Assembly (NCBI GenBank): GCA_036365455.1
Contig: JAWQUS010000002.1
Location: forward strand, 8,804,001 to 8,868,000
DNA length: 64,000 nucleotides
Source of the DNA: Macrosoma leucophasiata
Taxonomy: Eukaryota > Arthropoda > Insecta > Lepidoptera > Hedylidae
Reading direction: 5' to 3'
The notes under the pieces are model-generated. The model had not been told where the DNA came from. It did not search any database and was given only the letters and a program-made list of their open reading frames with translations. Position 1 is the stretch's first letter, and each line of letters starts with the position of its first letter. This document shows positions 20,512-33,400 of this stretch, one piece after another. The position numbers and the translations under genes are program-made.

Positions 20512-21247
20512 TTATTTTTGATAACAGACTATATAAATTTCTCTTCACTGCTCGATGATTAAGGTTGTAAAACGATACATCGATTATTCGATGAATCGTA
20601 TTCTATAAAATTATAATAAACTGTGCATAGTGTGCATTTAATAATTTCGTTGTAATGATCTTTAGCAAAGTTGTTGTGCATGAGCCCATGAAGGTTTCTG
20701 TGTTGGTACGACCAAGTTTCGATAGAAACAAATTACGGTACGAAATTCGCCGGGTCATGCAAAACATGCTTTACCCCATTCAACTGACTGACTGAATAAT
20801 CATCGTCCCTCCCTCCACTAATCCATAATCTGTGGTCCCTCCGCACGTGAAGCGCAAGAGGGGGGGGGGGGTTAGGGGTTCGAGGATTACCTCCTTACCC
20901 TACAATGGGATTCTGACACGCAGGAAAACTCGCTGAGGGAGGTTATACACATTTTTTTAGTTAATATATTATATTATTAAGGCAGCCAACCGTTCCAGAT
21001 TCTGCGGGACCGTCCCGTAATGCTGGATGTAATCCCGCTTTGCAAGAATGAATAAGACAGTCTTGCAAAACGTTGGATGCGTCCCGCATGTCCCGCATTT
21101 GATATTTTATTTCAAGCTACTACATAACCGCACAGCACAGATCACTGATCTGTGCCGCACAGTCACAAACATACATAAAATATATACTTCACTACACTCA
21201 CACACGCATGCAAACAACAGTTGTGTGAATTCAATTGAAAACTGTTT
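20512..21247. other. Intergenic, unassigned
   Basis: It contains a G-run (20861-20872) and a small TCCCGCATGTCCCGC-type repeat near 21000-21100. No gene recognised. Confidence 0.35.
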
Positions 21248-21496
21248 GCGTGTATTAGCGGTGGGACGGGTCGCAATTTTATCGACCCGGGCGACCCGAA
21301 TTAATATAGACGCTAGCCCGGGTTGCATCTCGGGTTGATTCGGGTTGAAATATAAATAAAAAGTACCTAGTATGAGAAATTACTTGCTTTGCAATGCCTT
21401 CATTGTTTGAGCTAAGTTCACCGTAGTTCACATGTCAACAATGAACCTTCGTAACCATACCTATACAGAAAAGCTGAACGATACTCTGGTTTTGTA

Positions 21497-21590
21497 GAAA
21501 TCTATAGGCTGCAATCATCACATGACATCCGTGTACAAACTACATGCATGTTCGCTTAGTTTGCCACCATCACTCCATTAGAAAAAAATC
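21497..21590 (+). mobile_element. SINE-like 3' tail (family S-related)
   Basis: TCTATAGGCTGCAATCATCA, then TTTGCCACCATCACTCCATT and an A-rich end. Only the 3' part common to this family and LINE tails is present. Confidence 0.6.
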
Positions 21591-22032
21591 AAAACATGAC
21601 ATTGTAAGAGCGCGCTAAATTCGTATTGTGTTAATGTACTTACTTCAAATATTATAACGCGTTACCTCTTACTGGCTCTTACTCTATGACGTAGTGTGAG
21701 TGAAAGATAAAATATAGGTAGGTATACCAACTTCAACACCGCGTCCTTTTTTCTTATTGAATGTCCAATGTCCATTAGGAAGATGACGATGATTAGATAG
21801 TTCCATAAGAAATAATTAATATGATAAGATGAGTCCAGTGAAGTGATGGGGATTTTACTAGAAACTTTTTATGGAGTTTTGAAAACAACACGACAAGTCA
21901 CATTTTACTACAATAAATCACTTTCCTACACTCTTATCCGTGGTCGAACGCTTTACGAAATAAAACTAATAAAAGCCCGCCAAAACACCCAAGCAAAGTA
22001 AGACTAGAACGCTCACGCGCATGCGCGCTCCG

Positions 22033-22314
22033 TTTAAGGATGGCGATAATTAATCGGCAGATGAATCTTTTGGACCAAAAAATCGATTATTTAAATCGAT
22101 CCACAGCACAGAATCAGAGAAAATAAGACAGGAAGCCAGATAATGACAGATACCTTATTTTTGGCTCATTTCTTATCCTTGGTTGAGTTCTTAGTATTAC
22201 ATAATACAAATCGAATATAAATTGATTAAGTGGAAAAATATAAATGTAAATTATAATAAAATAATAATCGATTCAAAGATCGATCTTTTTCAGAAAGAAT
22301 TGCCATCCCTAGCT
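22033..22314. mobile_element. Nested 282-bp MITE
   Basis: AAGGATGGCGATAATT at the left and AATTGCCATCCCTAG at the right form imperfect inverted ends. Flanks GCGCTCCG and GCGCTCCA agree at 7 of 8 bases, consistent with an 8-bp hAT-type duplication. Confidence 0.65.
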
Positions 22315-23311
22315 GCGCTCCACGTCATTAGCACGCATGCGCACTGGACTCTATTAGCACGCATGCGCACTGCGACTCTATTATAGCGCATGCGCTTTCA
22401 AGGTTCCCTCCAAAAAACTCTAATTTAATTCACTTAGATTAGATGGCACGCAATAATGACCACTAGAGCATTGATATACCTGAGGATGTTTGCCTTGATG
22501 TTAACATATGGGTTTTAAAGCTTTATTTTTAGGGTTTCGTAGTGAGATAATAAATTCAGAATTTAGGTAATACATGTTATTAAATATTTATTACTAAAAT
22601 AGTAATATGTGCAGTGTATGCTTAATTCTGAATGAATTAATCATTTCAAAATTGAAATACCTATTACTCTTCTACTTCGACATGTCATGTTAGCCATAAT
22701 GTATGTGATGACGTGTATGATGATGTGTAACAAATTTTTACCTTTTTGGTTAAGTGTTCCAAAAAAAAATTCTTAATCTCAAGAAACATTTTTCTCATAT
22801 ACCTTTCCATCCATCATAACGTCGAGTAGCGGACAGACGAGCAGAGCGCATGCGCAACCCGTCAAACCGTATACATTATATACATTCATTTGCTGCCCGA
22901 CTTCTGTCTCATTCAATCACCTACTGAAATAATTTGCCTTTCTCATTTACACACTATATAACGCAACCCGTCACGCCGTCAACCCGTAAACCTTCTCTCT
23001 CGTTCTATTACCTAATGAAACAATTAACCTTTCTCATTCGCACAACCCGTACGTACGATACGGGTAGGCATCTCGGTTATCGCACGCCGCGCGGCGAGTA
23101 CGCGGCTACGCGGGCTACGCAGCCCGAAAGCAAGGTACCTAATTGTTCTGCGGTGGCGACGACGAAAGCGTGACCCGCGCGTGAGACTGATAGCCTGATG
23201 GCGCCACGGGTCAACCCGTTACAGCGCAAAGAGAACCCGAATTTTCGGGTTGGCTGACATGCTCGGTTCGTGCGGGCAATTTAGCTCGAGTCGCCCATCG
23301 CTAGCGTGTAT

Positions 23312-24414
23312 GTATGTCTCTTTGATTCATTTTGCATTCTTGTAAAAAAGTGTCACTTTAGTGATAAATTCTATTATAAAATAAATGACTTCAGTACTTA
23401 AAGTTTTGTGTTTTGATGTAATTTACCCGCAAAAAAAGTCCCGCATGCTATGACAAAGAATGACTCTTTTTCTTTTCTTTTTACTCTTTGTTATCAGTTT
23501 GTAAAGGGGAAATGAGACATTCTTCTAATAACTTTTTACATTAGTTTATTTCATTTAGTTTTAACTTAGTGATGTTCTTGACTTTACATATATTTTTTAT
23601 CTTGTTTGACATGGTTATTAATTGTTATTCACTTTAATTCATTTTGTTTGTTTTTGACGTGTCATAAGTGGTGCCTGTCACCCTCAATGAATAAATGAGT
23701 TTCTGATTCTATTTTCAGAAAGTTGGCCGCCTTCTAAATAATTATTTTTTTAAGGTTTTTTTTTTGCCATTCAAATGAACTTGGCACAATGGGTAAACAA
23801 ATATGGCATACCGAAAAAGATAATGATCGCCAGTGAATGACATACATCCATTAAAAAATCGTATACTTTCCTTAGAAATAATATACAATATTACCCGTAT
23901 TTCGATGAAGATTTCATAAATAAAAAAAAAAGTTTTTCGTAAATTACATACAGATAGGCCCGGGGAAGGAGGACATTCCTCGACCCCCGAACCACCCCTC
24001 CCCTCCCTTTTGTTGCGCTTCACGCGCTGAGGGAGGGATGATGAATAAACAGACAGAGGTCATCACTACCACAGACCCAAGATCACTACTAGATGTCAAA
24101 CGCAATTGGGTGTCAGTGTCACAGACCAATATGGTCAGTGTCAAGTCTCAAGTGTCATTGTCAAATTTGTCACCCTTGTCAGAGCAAAATATTTTTGTTG
24201 GGGATTTATTCGCGCATCACGATACATTGAATTTCGTTTGTAATCACATAGAATTGTTTAATTTTTTTCGACATTTACTTAAAATCTGCTCTTTAAATTG
24301 CTGATATTAATACATCTGTACCTTGTATTCTTTTCGTGAATTTTCACTTGTGCCATGTATGGAACGTGATAGGCGATCTAAATCTACTTGTCCAGTTAGA
24401 TTCAGTTTACGACG
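23312..24414. other. Upstream region of WDR37
   Basis: AT-rich, with no certain promoter motif. A C/T-rich patch (23955-24030) and a TGTCA-rich patch (24105-24180) are visible. The 5' leader probably lies in the last 100-200 bases. Confidence 0.35.
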
Positions 24415-27400
24415 ATGAAATCTAGTAAAAGAAGACTCCAAGCGCTCACAGAAGGCTCCGATGGATTACCTAATTATCTTAAAATGGAAGATTCAGAGAC
24501 ATCGATACCACCCGTGTTCAGGTCACGACTTCATGAGCTGTTTTCTCAAATAGAAAAGGAATTTGACCTTCTCTACACCGAAAATTTAAACTGTAAGTTA
24601 AACTTAATAATTACATTATCATAAATGTATATGCATTGTATTGCAATTATAGTGTATGTAAAAAACTAAATACTATAAGAATAGTTAGTTGGTAATGAGA
24701 GAGTAACAGTATATTCTACTTCTTAAATCAGAACCTAATATTTTTCAGTGCAAGAAAAAATTGATATTCTAAGCGAAAAACTTGAGAGGGAGAGCTACAT
24801 TGGTGACAAACAAAATGTGGACTACATCGAATTTGAGACATCTGGAAAGAATTCCAAAGTTAAATGTAAGCAAATAAATATTTATTACGATTTTATTCTA
24901 CTTATATCATGAACGTAAAGTGATTTTTCCACACTGATTTAATTTCAAATTAACAAAGTTTAATGTAATTCAGTTGAAATCTTTTTAGGGTGCTGTTGAC
25001 AAATGGCTAAAAACGGAATCCTTAAAGATTTGTCATATTTGATTGTCAGTCAGTCTCAGACCAATGGGGTCTGCTTCCAACTGACACAAAAAAAAATTAT
25101 GATATAATAAATATTATATATAAAAAATGCTATGTGGGCCCTTATAACTTTTAAATCACAAGAGTGAAAAATTGAAAACAAATTGCTGTAGTAGGTACCT
25201 ATATAATGAAAACTTTCAATAAAATTTTGCTTGAACTAACGGCCCGCCCCGGCTTCGCCCGCTTTTCCGTTCCTATTAGTCATAGCGTGATGATATATAG
25301 CCTATAGCCTTCCTTGATAAATGGATCTAACACTGAAAAAACTTTTCAAATCGGACCAGTAGTTCCTAAGATTAGCGCATTCAAGCAAACAAACAAACAA
25401 ACTCTTCAGCTTTATAATATTAGTATAGATGAGGTACTTTTGAGAATATTATATTTGTACCTATGTTCAAAAAGTGTAAATTTAATATAAGTTAGAATAT
25501 TCAGTCAAATATTACTTGCTACTATGGAACTCTTCACAATGTTGATGGGCGAGTCCCACTCGCACTTGACTGGTTTTTTATTTATGCCAATGAACCTTTA
25601 AACAAATGTATGTATGTATGTATGTATCTTCACGCCAGGTCCCTAACGGGGTAGGCAGAGAGTGTAGAGCGCCAGACATCCCGGTTCTGACAAACCTCTC
25701 GTGCCTCGTCTACCTTCATCATTCTCTTCATACATGCACGCCGATTCCTAAGACTTTTGACCAAATCAGTTCTTAAATGTTGCAAATGAGTCTATATTTA
25801 GTTTTATCTTACTGATATTCTAGATAATATTTTTTTTTTTAGTTGGTTTTGATGTTTCATAATATATGCTTGTCATCCTAAATTAATAAATACATTTTTG
25901 ATTCTGCACTTATTTAACATTCAGATACCACATGTATGTAGAAGTATCCTGATTTGTTCCATTTCATAAAAAAATATTTGTGTATGTACCTGTCAGTACT
26001 GTAGTCAGGTTTGTATTATTCTCTTATATAAAATTGTATCCAAAAAAATCAGGGTAGGCTTTTTGTAGTTTAAGGTCAGATTTATTTGCACATTCCACAT
26101 AAAGCAGTCCAGCAGTTGTAACCTGCTACAGTAAGCCACAGGAACATTTGTTTGTATTTGTATCTGAAAAAATATTTTTTAATTATTTTTATTTCAGTGT
26201 CCCAAAACAATTCACAGAAAGTGAAAGCAAGCCATAAGCTAAGGGTACAGACCAGTAAGATAGTGTCCAGCTTTAAAGCCCCAACATACAATTGTCAACT
26301 TGTAAGAGAATTCACTGGACATAAGGATGGCATTTGGGATGTCTCGTCAGCAAGACCTGGACAAGCACTCATTGGTACCGCATCTGCAGGTATAAATAAT
26401 TTTTGAAAATTCTTTAAATCATTTTGTTTTGTTATTGTCATTTTTAGGGTTCTGTAGCCTACAAGAATACCTTATAGTTTCGCCAGTCGGTCTGTCCGTC
26501 TGTCTGGACTCAAGCTCGAAAACTCTTAAAGTGTGGGCTGCTAAACTAGGAGATCGGCATAAACAAGTGTCTTAAGATCAAATCATTTTATTATTAAATA
26601 TTTTATAGCAAAAATACTTTTAGGGTGATTAGAGTGATTAGGTGAGTGCATACACATGAATTGGGGTTGCAATTTTCTTCAATTCTCCCCTCTCCCTTCT
26701 CCAGCTCATGGTGATAGCACATATTACTAATTAAAAAGCAAAACTATCACAGCTACGTGAACTCAACATTATGAGTAATAGTTGATCAACTTATAAAATG
26801 CACTTGTGAAAACAGAACCCTATATTACCTAATTTATCACAAATTAAATAAAATGTTAAAATATCTAATTATTACTTTTTATTCAGATCACACAGCCTGT
26901 GTTTGGAGTGTAGAGTGGGGCAAATGCCTGCTTCAATATACTGGCCACTCCGGTTCTGTAAATTCAATAAGATTCCACCCATCAAGAGATATTGCGCTTA
27001 CCAGCAGTGGTGATACAACTGCTCATGTTTGGCAAGCTGCTGTAAATTGGGATTTACCGGTAAGTTCGATAAAAAATTTATGGTATTGTTATACACATAA
27101 GTAATAATATTATTTATGCAATATATGCTTGGATTCATAGATCTAATCATTCTTACACGTGATGTTTGTAAAGTTACGATTTTTTACAAATATCCGTAGG
27201 TAGGGTTGCCAGGCGTCCGGATAAAACCGGACATAGTTAGGCCTTTTGATTGCGTGTCCGGCCAAAATATACGGTTTTTAGCTTTTGTTAGGTTTTTTAC
27301 ATTTTTTTAACGAGCGAGCACCGAGCACACCCAAATGCTTCTATTGCTGGTGTCCGGCCTTTTCACCCAAATGTCCGGCTAAACTTGATGGTATGTCCGG

Positions 27401-30400
27401 CTATAAGGTTAAGCGACCTAGCAACCCTATCTGTAGGGATAGTTTCATGTCACGAGTGCGTGTGATGCTTGATTTCGCAAAGACGTGTCTGTACACGTCT
27501 TTGCGTGTACAGACACGTCTGTCGCGTGTGTAGTACATGCGTGTGTGAAAGCAAGAGGAGGCGCTCATAAAACGCCCCCTAAGACATGCACGGCACACTA
27601 ATATGTCGTTCATGGAAACATTGTCACGTATAACCACAAGCAAGCATCGATCGTACTTGTGATTGCAAGAACTATAATATTATGTATATTATATCTACAT
27701 CCGACCCTTTGCCAGAAGAGAAGAAAAAAAGAACTGTAATAATTATAAGAAAATTTGAGCCCCTAGTTAGATTCTTTGGACATATTTCTGACGCACAACA
27801 TGGTCTTCGTCCGGGCCGGAGTACAGGCAGTAATTTACTGTCTTTCGTGAATTACCTTACACCAGTTGTCGATGCAGGAGGACAAGTGGATACTGCTTAT
27901 TTTGATTTTCGGAAGGCGTTCGACACAGTAGACAATGATATTTTACTATCCAAATTGGCAGCTTTTGGTTTCACACCGAGTCTATTGAATTTTTTTTCAA
28001 GTTATCTGAGTGAACGCAGGCAATATGTAGAATATGCAGGACACAAATCTGGACTTTATTACACATATTTCGGTGTAAGTCAAGGAAGTAATCTTGGCCC
28101 TTTGGAATTTGTGCTAATGATTAATGAGCTTCCGAAAGTGGTTAAAAGCGCTAAGTGCCTGTTGTTTGCGGATGACTTAAAATTATTTCTGGAAGTAAAT
28201 TCCTCTTCGGATGCAATAAAACTCCAACATGATATTGATCAAATAGCACAATGGAGTATTGATAATAAATTGTTGTTTAATGTTAGCAAATGCTGTACTA
28301 TTAGTTACACCCGCGCGCGAAATCCGCTGCATCACTCTTACGAACTGGACGGTTCGATGGTTCCTAGGGTTATGCAAGTTCGTGATTTAGGAGTAGAGAT
28401 GGTCGCAGATTTGCATTTCCGAGTGCATATTAAGGATATATGTTGCAAAGCATTTCGTAACACAGTAACAGTAACATTTCGTAAGACAGTGTCAAGATTT
28501 TAATAATATCACGACAGTTAAGCTAGTTTATAATGCACTAGTACGAAGCCGGCTGGAAACAAACTCCATTATTTGGAGTCCACATGAGACTAAATATAAG
28601 CTTATGTTGGAAAAAAAATCAAAATAAATTTACGCGTTATCTATATTTAAAACTATACGGAGTTTACCCGTTCTACCCCAGTTATATACCCGAGTTTGTT
28701 TGTGTTAGGGATGGTCGGCTATGATAGGCTTGAGGTAAGGAGGTAGGTGGCAATAATTAGGTACACGCGGAGAGTGCTTCGCGGAAAAGTGCACCACCCA
28801 GATGTGCTGGAGGTGTTGCGCCTCCGAGTGCCGGTCAAGAGCGCAGAGCAGCGCCGCCGACCACAGCTGCTGCATGTCCCCACTGCGCGATCTAACCTTC
28901 TACAACACGCTCCATTGACACGAGCAATATATGCCCTTAATATTATATCGAATCACATTGATATCTTTGGTTGTAGCTTGCCGAAATTCACAGAAACGGC
29001 ATATAGGTATGCGGAGGGCGATTTAATGTAACATTTTTTTTTCTGTTATTTTTAGTAGTTGTAAGTATTGTTATTGTTATCTTATATATCCTATATCGTA
29101 TATCTTAATGTATTATATGATTGCAGTGCCGCATTGGATATTATCTGTCATGGTTCTGTAATTTAGATTAAATAAATAAATAAAAAAATAATTTAAAAAA
29201 ATTACGAACTCTGGGAATACTCCGGCTAATACTCATTTTCTTTGAATTGGAATGCAAAGAAATTAATTTTATTTTCTGTACCCAGACACTATATTGGACC
29301 TCAGGACTCACGTTGATAATACGACAAATTTATTCGAAATCAATCGATTCATTTTCGAGTTTTTACCTGACTCGCACGTCAATTGAAGACAGATTCTTAA
29401 ATGGAGTAACAGTTAGACTAATATTATTATTATTATTATTTATTCTTTATTGTTACAAAATAATTGACAAATGATGTAACAAATGGCGGACTTAATGCTT
29501 AAAGCATTCTCTACCAGTCAACCATTGGTAGTATAGAGAAAATAGTAGGCGGTGTAACGAATAAAGATATTATATAATAGATAAATCTGATCTAATAATA
29601 GAATATCACATACAATCTAATGTTTTACTCACATACAATATTATACTTTAAGATAAATACTATATACCATATTTATACAATAATATATATTATTAATTAA
29701 ATATAGATATTATATATACACATACGAATCTAATGATGACTATGAGAAGCATGTGACGCATAATGAGCCTTGACCCCTTTTTTAAAGGCGATTTTTGTGG
29801 TGAGTCTTCGTATTTCCTCCGGGAGAGCATTCCACAGACGTGTAGCTTGAAGTAGAAAAGAGCTGGATACAAAGCTGGTACGCTGAAAAGGTATAGAAAG
29901 GACATTAGAATTGTTAGAACGTAATTGTAAGGAGTGAGAGTCTGAGAGATACTGAAATTTGAATTTTAAATATGAAGGAGTAGTTGGGTCGGAAAGAAAA
30001 GAATATAGTTGAGTTTTACTTGGTGGTAGAGCTCCAGTGACGGAGCTCGCGGGCGTGGGCACCACCGCATTACCTAATATACTTGCCGCTAAATGGTAGT
30101 GTTCAACACTATCGTGTTCCGGTCAGGTGGTAATGTACGGCCCTGTAATTTCCGGCACAGAGGCATAAGACCTTAGGCCTCAGGAGTGGTAACGCATCTG
30201 CATTTTGACCTTGGTCTTTGTGGGCTGCAGTCATCACTTAACATCAATGTGAACTGCATGCTTGTTTACCACTTCCATAACATAAAAAAAAGAAGTCTAG
30301 TATATTCTCCCCTAACAATGTAAAACACTATTGTGGAAGCATCTTTGCGAAAGGCTTCATCAGTGGACGTCTTTCTTCTAAAGTCTATGATGATCGTTAC

Positions 30401-33400
30401 ATAGAAACTTTTTTTCATAAATCAGCGTGGCCAGTCATCCGAGGAGGAGTTAGAGGGCGGCGGTGAAGAGAGTCTAGGGGACGGTGATAGGCCCGAAGTG
30501 CTCCGGACACCGCTCACGGAGCTTACCGGACACCTCGGCGTGGTGGTGGCAGCTGATTGGCTGACCGGTGGCGATCACGTCATCACGGCGTCATGGGACA
30601 GAACGGCGAATCTTTACGACGTTGAAACTGGCGACTGCTTGCAGATACTCACAGGCAAGTGTTACGATGAATCATAATGATATCTATAACCACTCCATAA
30701 TATATTTCGGACGGACGGGAATCCCTTACTTCACATATTTTTTTTAAAGATCATCATATTTATGAATATCTTTCAGTTTCGAGAATATATCGAACATATG
30801 TGTCGAATTGATATTTTTAATGTCACCTTTTTTGAAGTCGCCTATAAACAAAACAATATTAATCGGATAATAGTAACGTACAGTACTCAACAATTAATTT
30901 TGCACATCGAGCCTGCGAAAGAGACGATCGGCTCGTTTCGACTTCGTAGAGCGTAATCTTTGCTGTACATTGCCTAAGTAAGTACTGACAGTCCGGTATT
31001 GGTCAAAACTTGATCAAAATGGTCGACAAACGTCAAATAGGTACGGTGCGAAAAAGATAACGCTCTACCGACTCGAAATAAGCCGAGCACTGTATATAAT
31101 ATAAGATTCACATTATTTTTTTTATGAATATGACGCTTACTTTCTGATTGTTACTTCCTGAATTTATCAGGGCACGACCACGAATTGACACACGCATCAG
31201 CGCACCACAGTTCCAGACTAGTGGTGACAGCTTCGCGCGACACTACATTCCGCCTTTGGGATTTCCGTGAGCCAATTCACTCCGTGTCCGTGTTCCAAGG
31301 GCATACCGAGTAAGTATGAAATTAATGTCTAAAGTCTAGATATCACACACAAACTTGGAATCAATATCTGTTACTTGCGATAATGAAAGCCACGGGTTTT
31401 GGCGCCATTTATTCTTAAGGGGGGGGTAAGTTATTTAATTTTTTTTTTTTGCATTTTTTTTTATTTTCGAAATTCAATTCGTAATATCTGAAGAATATTG
31501 TGTTAAAATTTCAAGTCATTTAGAGCAAAATTGACGAAGTTATGAGTATTTTTATACCTGCCGGATTATTGTACCTATATCCGAACCAACCCCAACGCCC
31601 CGACCCGAGCGCGCTATTGTTACCCGGCAGATGTTTCACTCTCTCCACCTAGTTCCATCCCCTCTTCCCTTAACTTCCAGTTCCATCTATCGAAATTTCA
31701 ATTAAGGCAAGGACAAACAGGTTCATACCTGATCTGTATACTTTGTCAGTGTGGTGTACAAAATTCAGTTAGCCGAAAATATCCTATCGAGCAGACGTAT
31801 CCACGCGTTCTTATTTGCGCATAATTTCACCTCCGTTTTCATTCATTTTTGTTGCTAAATTATTACAAAAATGCCCAAAAAAATTGGAAGATCTGACAGA
31901 CAATCAACTGGTTCGAGATTATATCGATCCAAAAAAATTTTACCTCCCCACAAACGGAAAAGCGAAGACACTACTACAAAAAGCTACGAAGATCTGAGCA
32001 AAGATGCCCTCCTGGAACGATGTGTCGGAGGCTTCACGCAGAACAACAATGAGAGTTTGAACCAACTTATTTGGAAAATCTCACCGAAGCACTTGAGTGG
32101 AACCTCTGTCGTCGTTGAAATTGCAGCTTATGTGGCAGCCAGTGTCTTCAATGAAGGTTCGTTTGCTTTACTCACCTTCATGCAAGACATGGAAATCAGT
32201 TGTGGATCAAGCGCTCATGACTGGGCGCGATCCACTGACTCCATACGCATAAGCCGAGCAGAGCAGGAAGCTGAACGACGAACCAAAGAAGGCAGGATTC
32301 TTCGTAGGCAGGAGCAAAAAGATGCATTAGACATCATCGATGATAGCAACATCCTCTATGGACCTGGCATTGATGACTCAGTGTAAGGTATGTCGATAAA
32401 ATTCGCTTATAAACGTTTTAACTGGATTTTTTTGTGATTAAAACTTCAAAGCGTTTTTCCCACAACTCACGTTTTCAAAGTCGGTGCCCTTGATAAATCC
32501 AAAACTACTGCACCGATCCTTTTGAAATTTTAAACACTATTTCTGTACATCATTTACGAGGTAACGCTGTCGAGTTTTTTTTTTTTTATTCATAATTTTG
32601 ATTTTGCAATAACAAATTAGCCGATTTTTTCCCACAAAACTGTGTTTTTCACTTCAAAGTGTTCGAAAAAATGAAAAAAAAAAATTGAAAAAAAAAAAAA
32701 ACTCGACAGCGTTACCTGGGAAAAACTATTATCTAACGAATGAACTTTGATTTTTTGATTTCAGATGATCCAGCACCGAGTTATGAGGGGCACCGCAATT
32801 CAACTTTTTTTCGAGACACGTCCGAACAATTGCTGCCATTGCCGTATTTTTTAATATTTCTTTATAAAAATTTAATGAAACATTCTTCGAATGTCATACT
32901 TTAATGTACCATTGGTTAAATAAATAAATTTTGACTGTGTCGTCAGAAAAAAAATCACGAAAACATGGCTTTTTTTGTACGATTTGACCTTACCCCCCCC
33001 TTAATCGGCATCTGCGGATAAACCAGACTCAATAATTGTAATACTTTTACTGGTGGTAGAGCTCCAATGACGGAACTCGCGGGCGTAGGCACTATCGCAT
33101 TACCTAGTAAACATGCCGCTTAATGGTAGTGTTCAGCTCTATCGTTTGCCGGTTGGGTGGCAATGTACGGCCTTGTAATTGCCGGCACAGAGACATAACA
33201 CATTAGGCCTGCATTTTGACCTCTGTTCTTTATGTGGGTGTCTATAGGCTGCAGTCATCATTTAACATTAATCTGTACTGCATGCTTGTTTGCAATTTTC
33301 ATTACATAAAAAATAATTATACTAATTGAAATAAAACTATTTTTACGGATTTATCTCGCGTATATTAAACTAAAATGATTTTTAAAATCAACCCGACGTT

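Larger units (their letters stand above)
21256..23303. mobile_element. hAT-like element, 2048 bp, non-autonomous
   Basis: Terminal inverted repeats TAGCGGTGGGACGGGTCG and, in reverse complement, TAGCGATGGGCGACTCGA. An exact 8-bp target duplication GCGTGTAT flanks it at 21248-21255 and 23304-23311. GACCCG/CGGGTT-rich subterminal regions. No transposase was recognised. It carries a nested MITE (22033-22314), several GCATGCGC motifs, and a SINE tail at 21497-21590. Confidence 0.85.
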
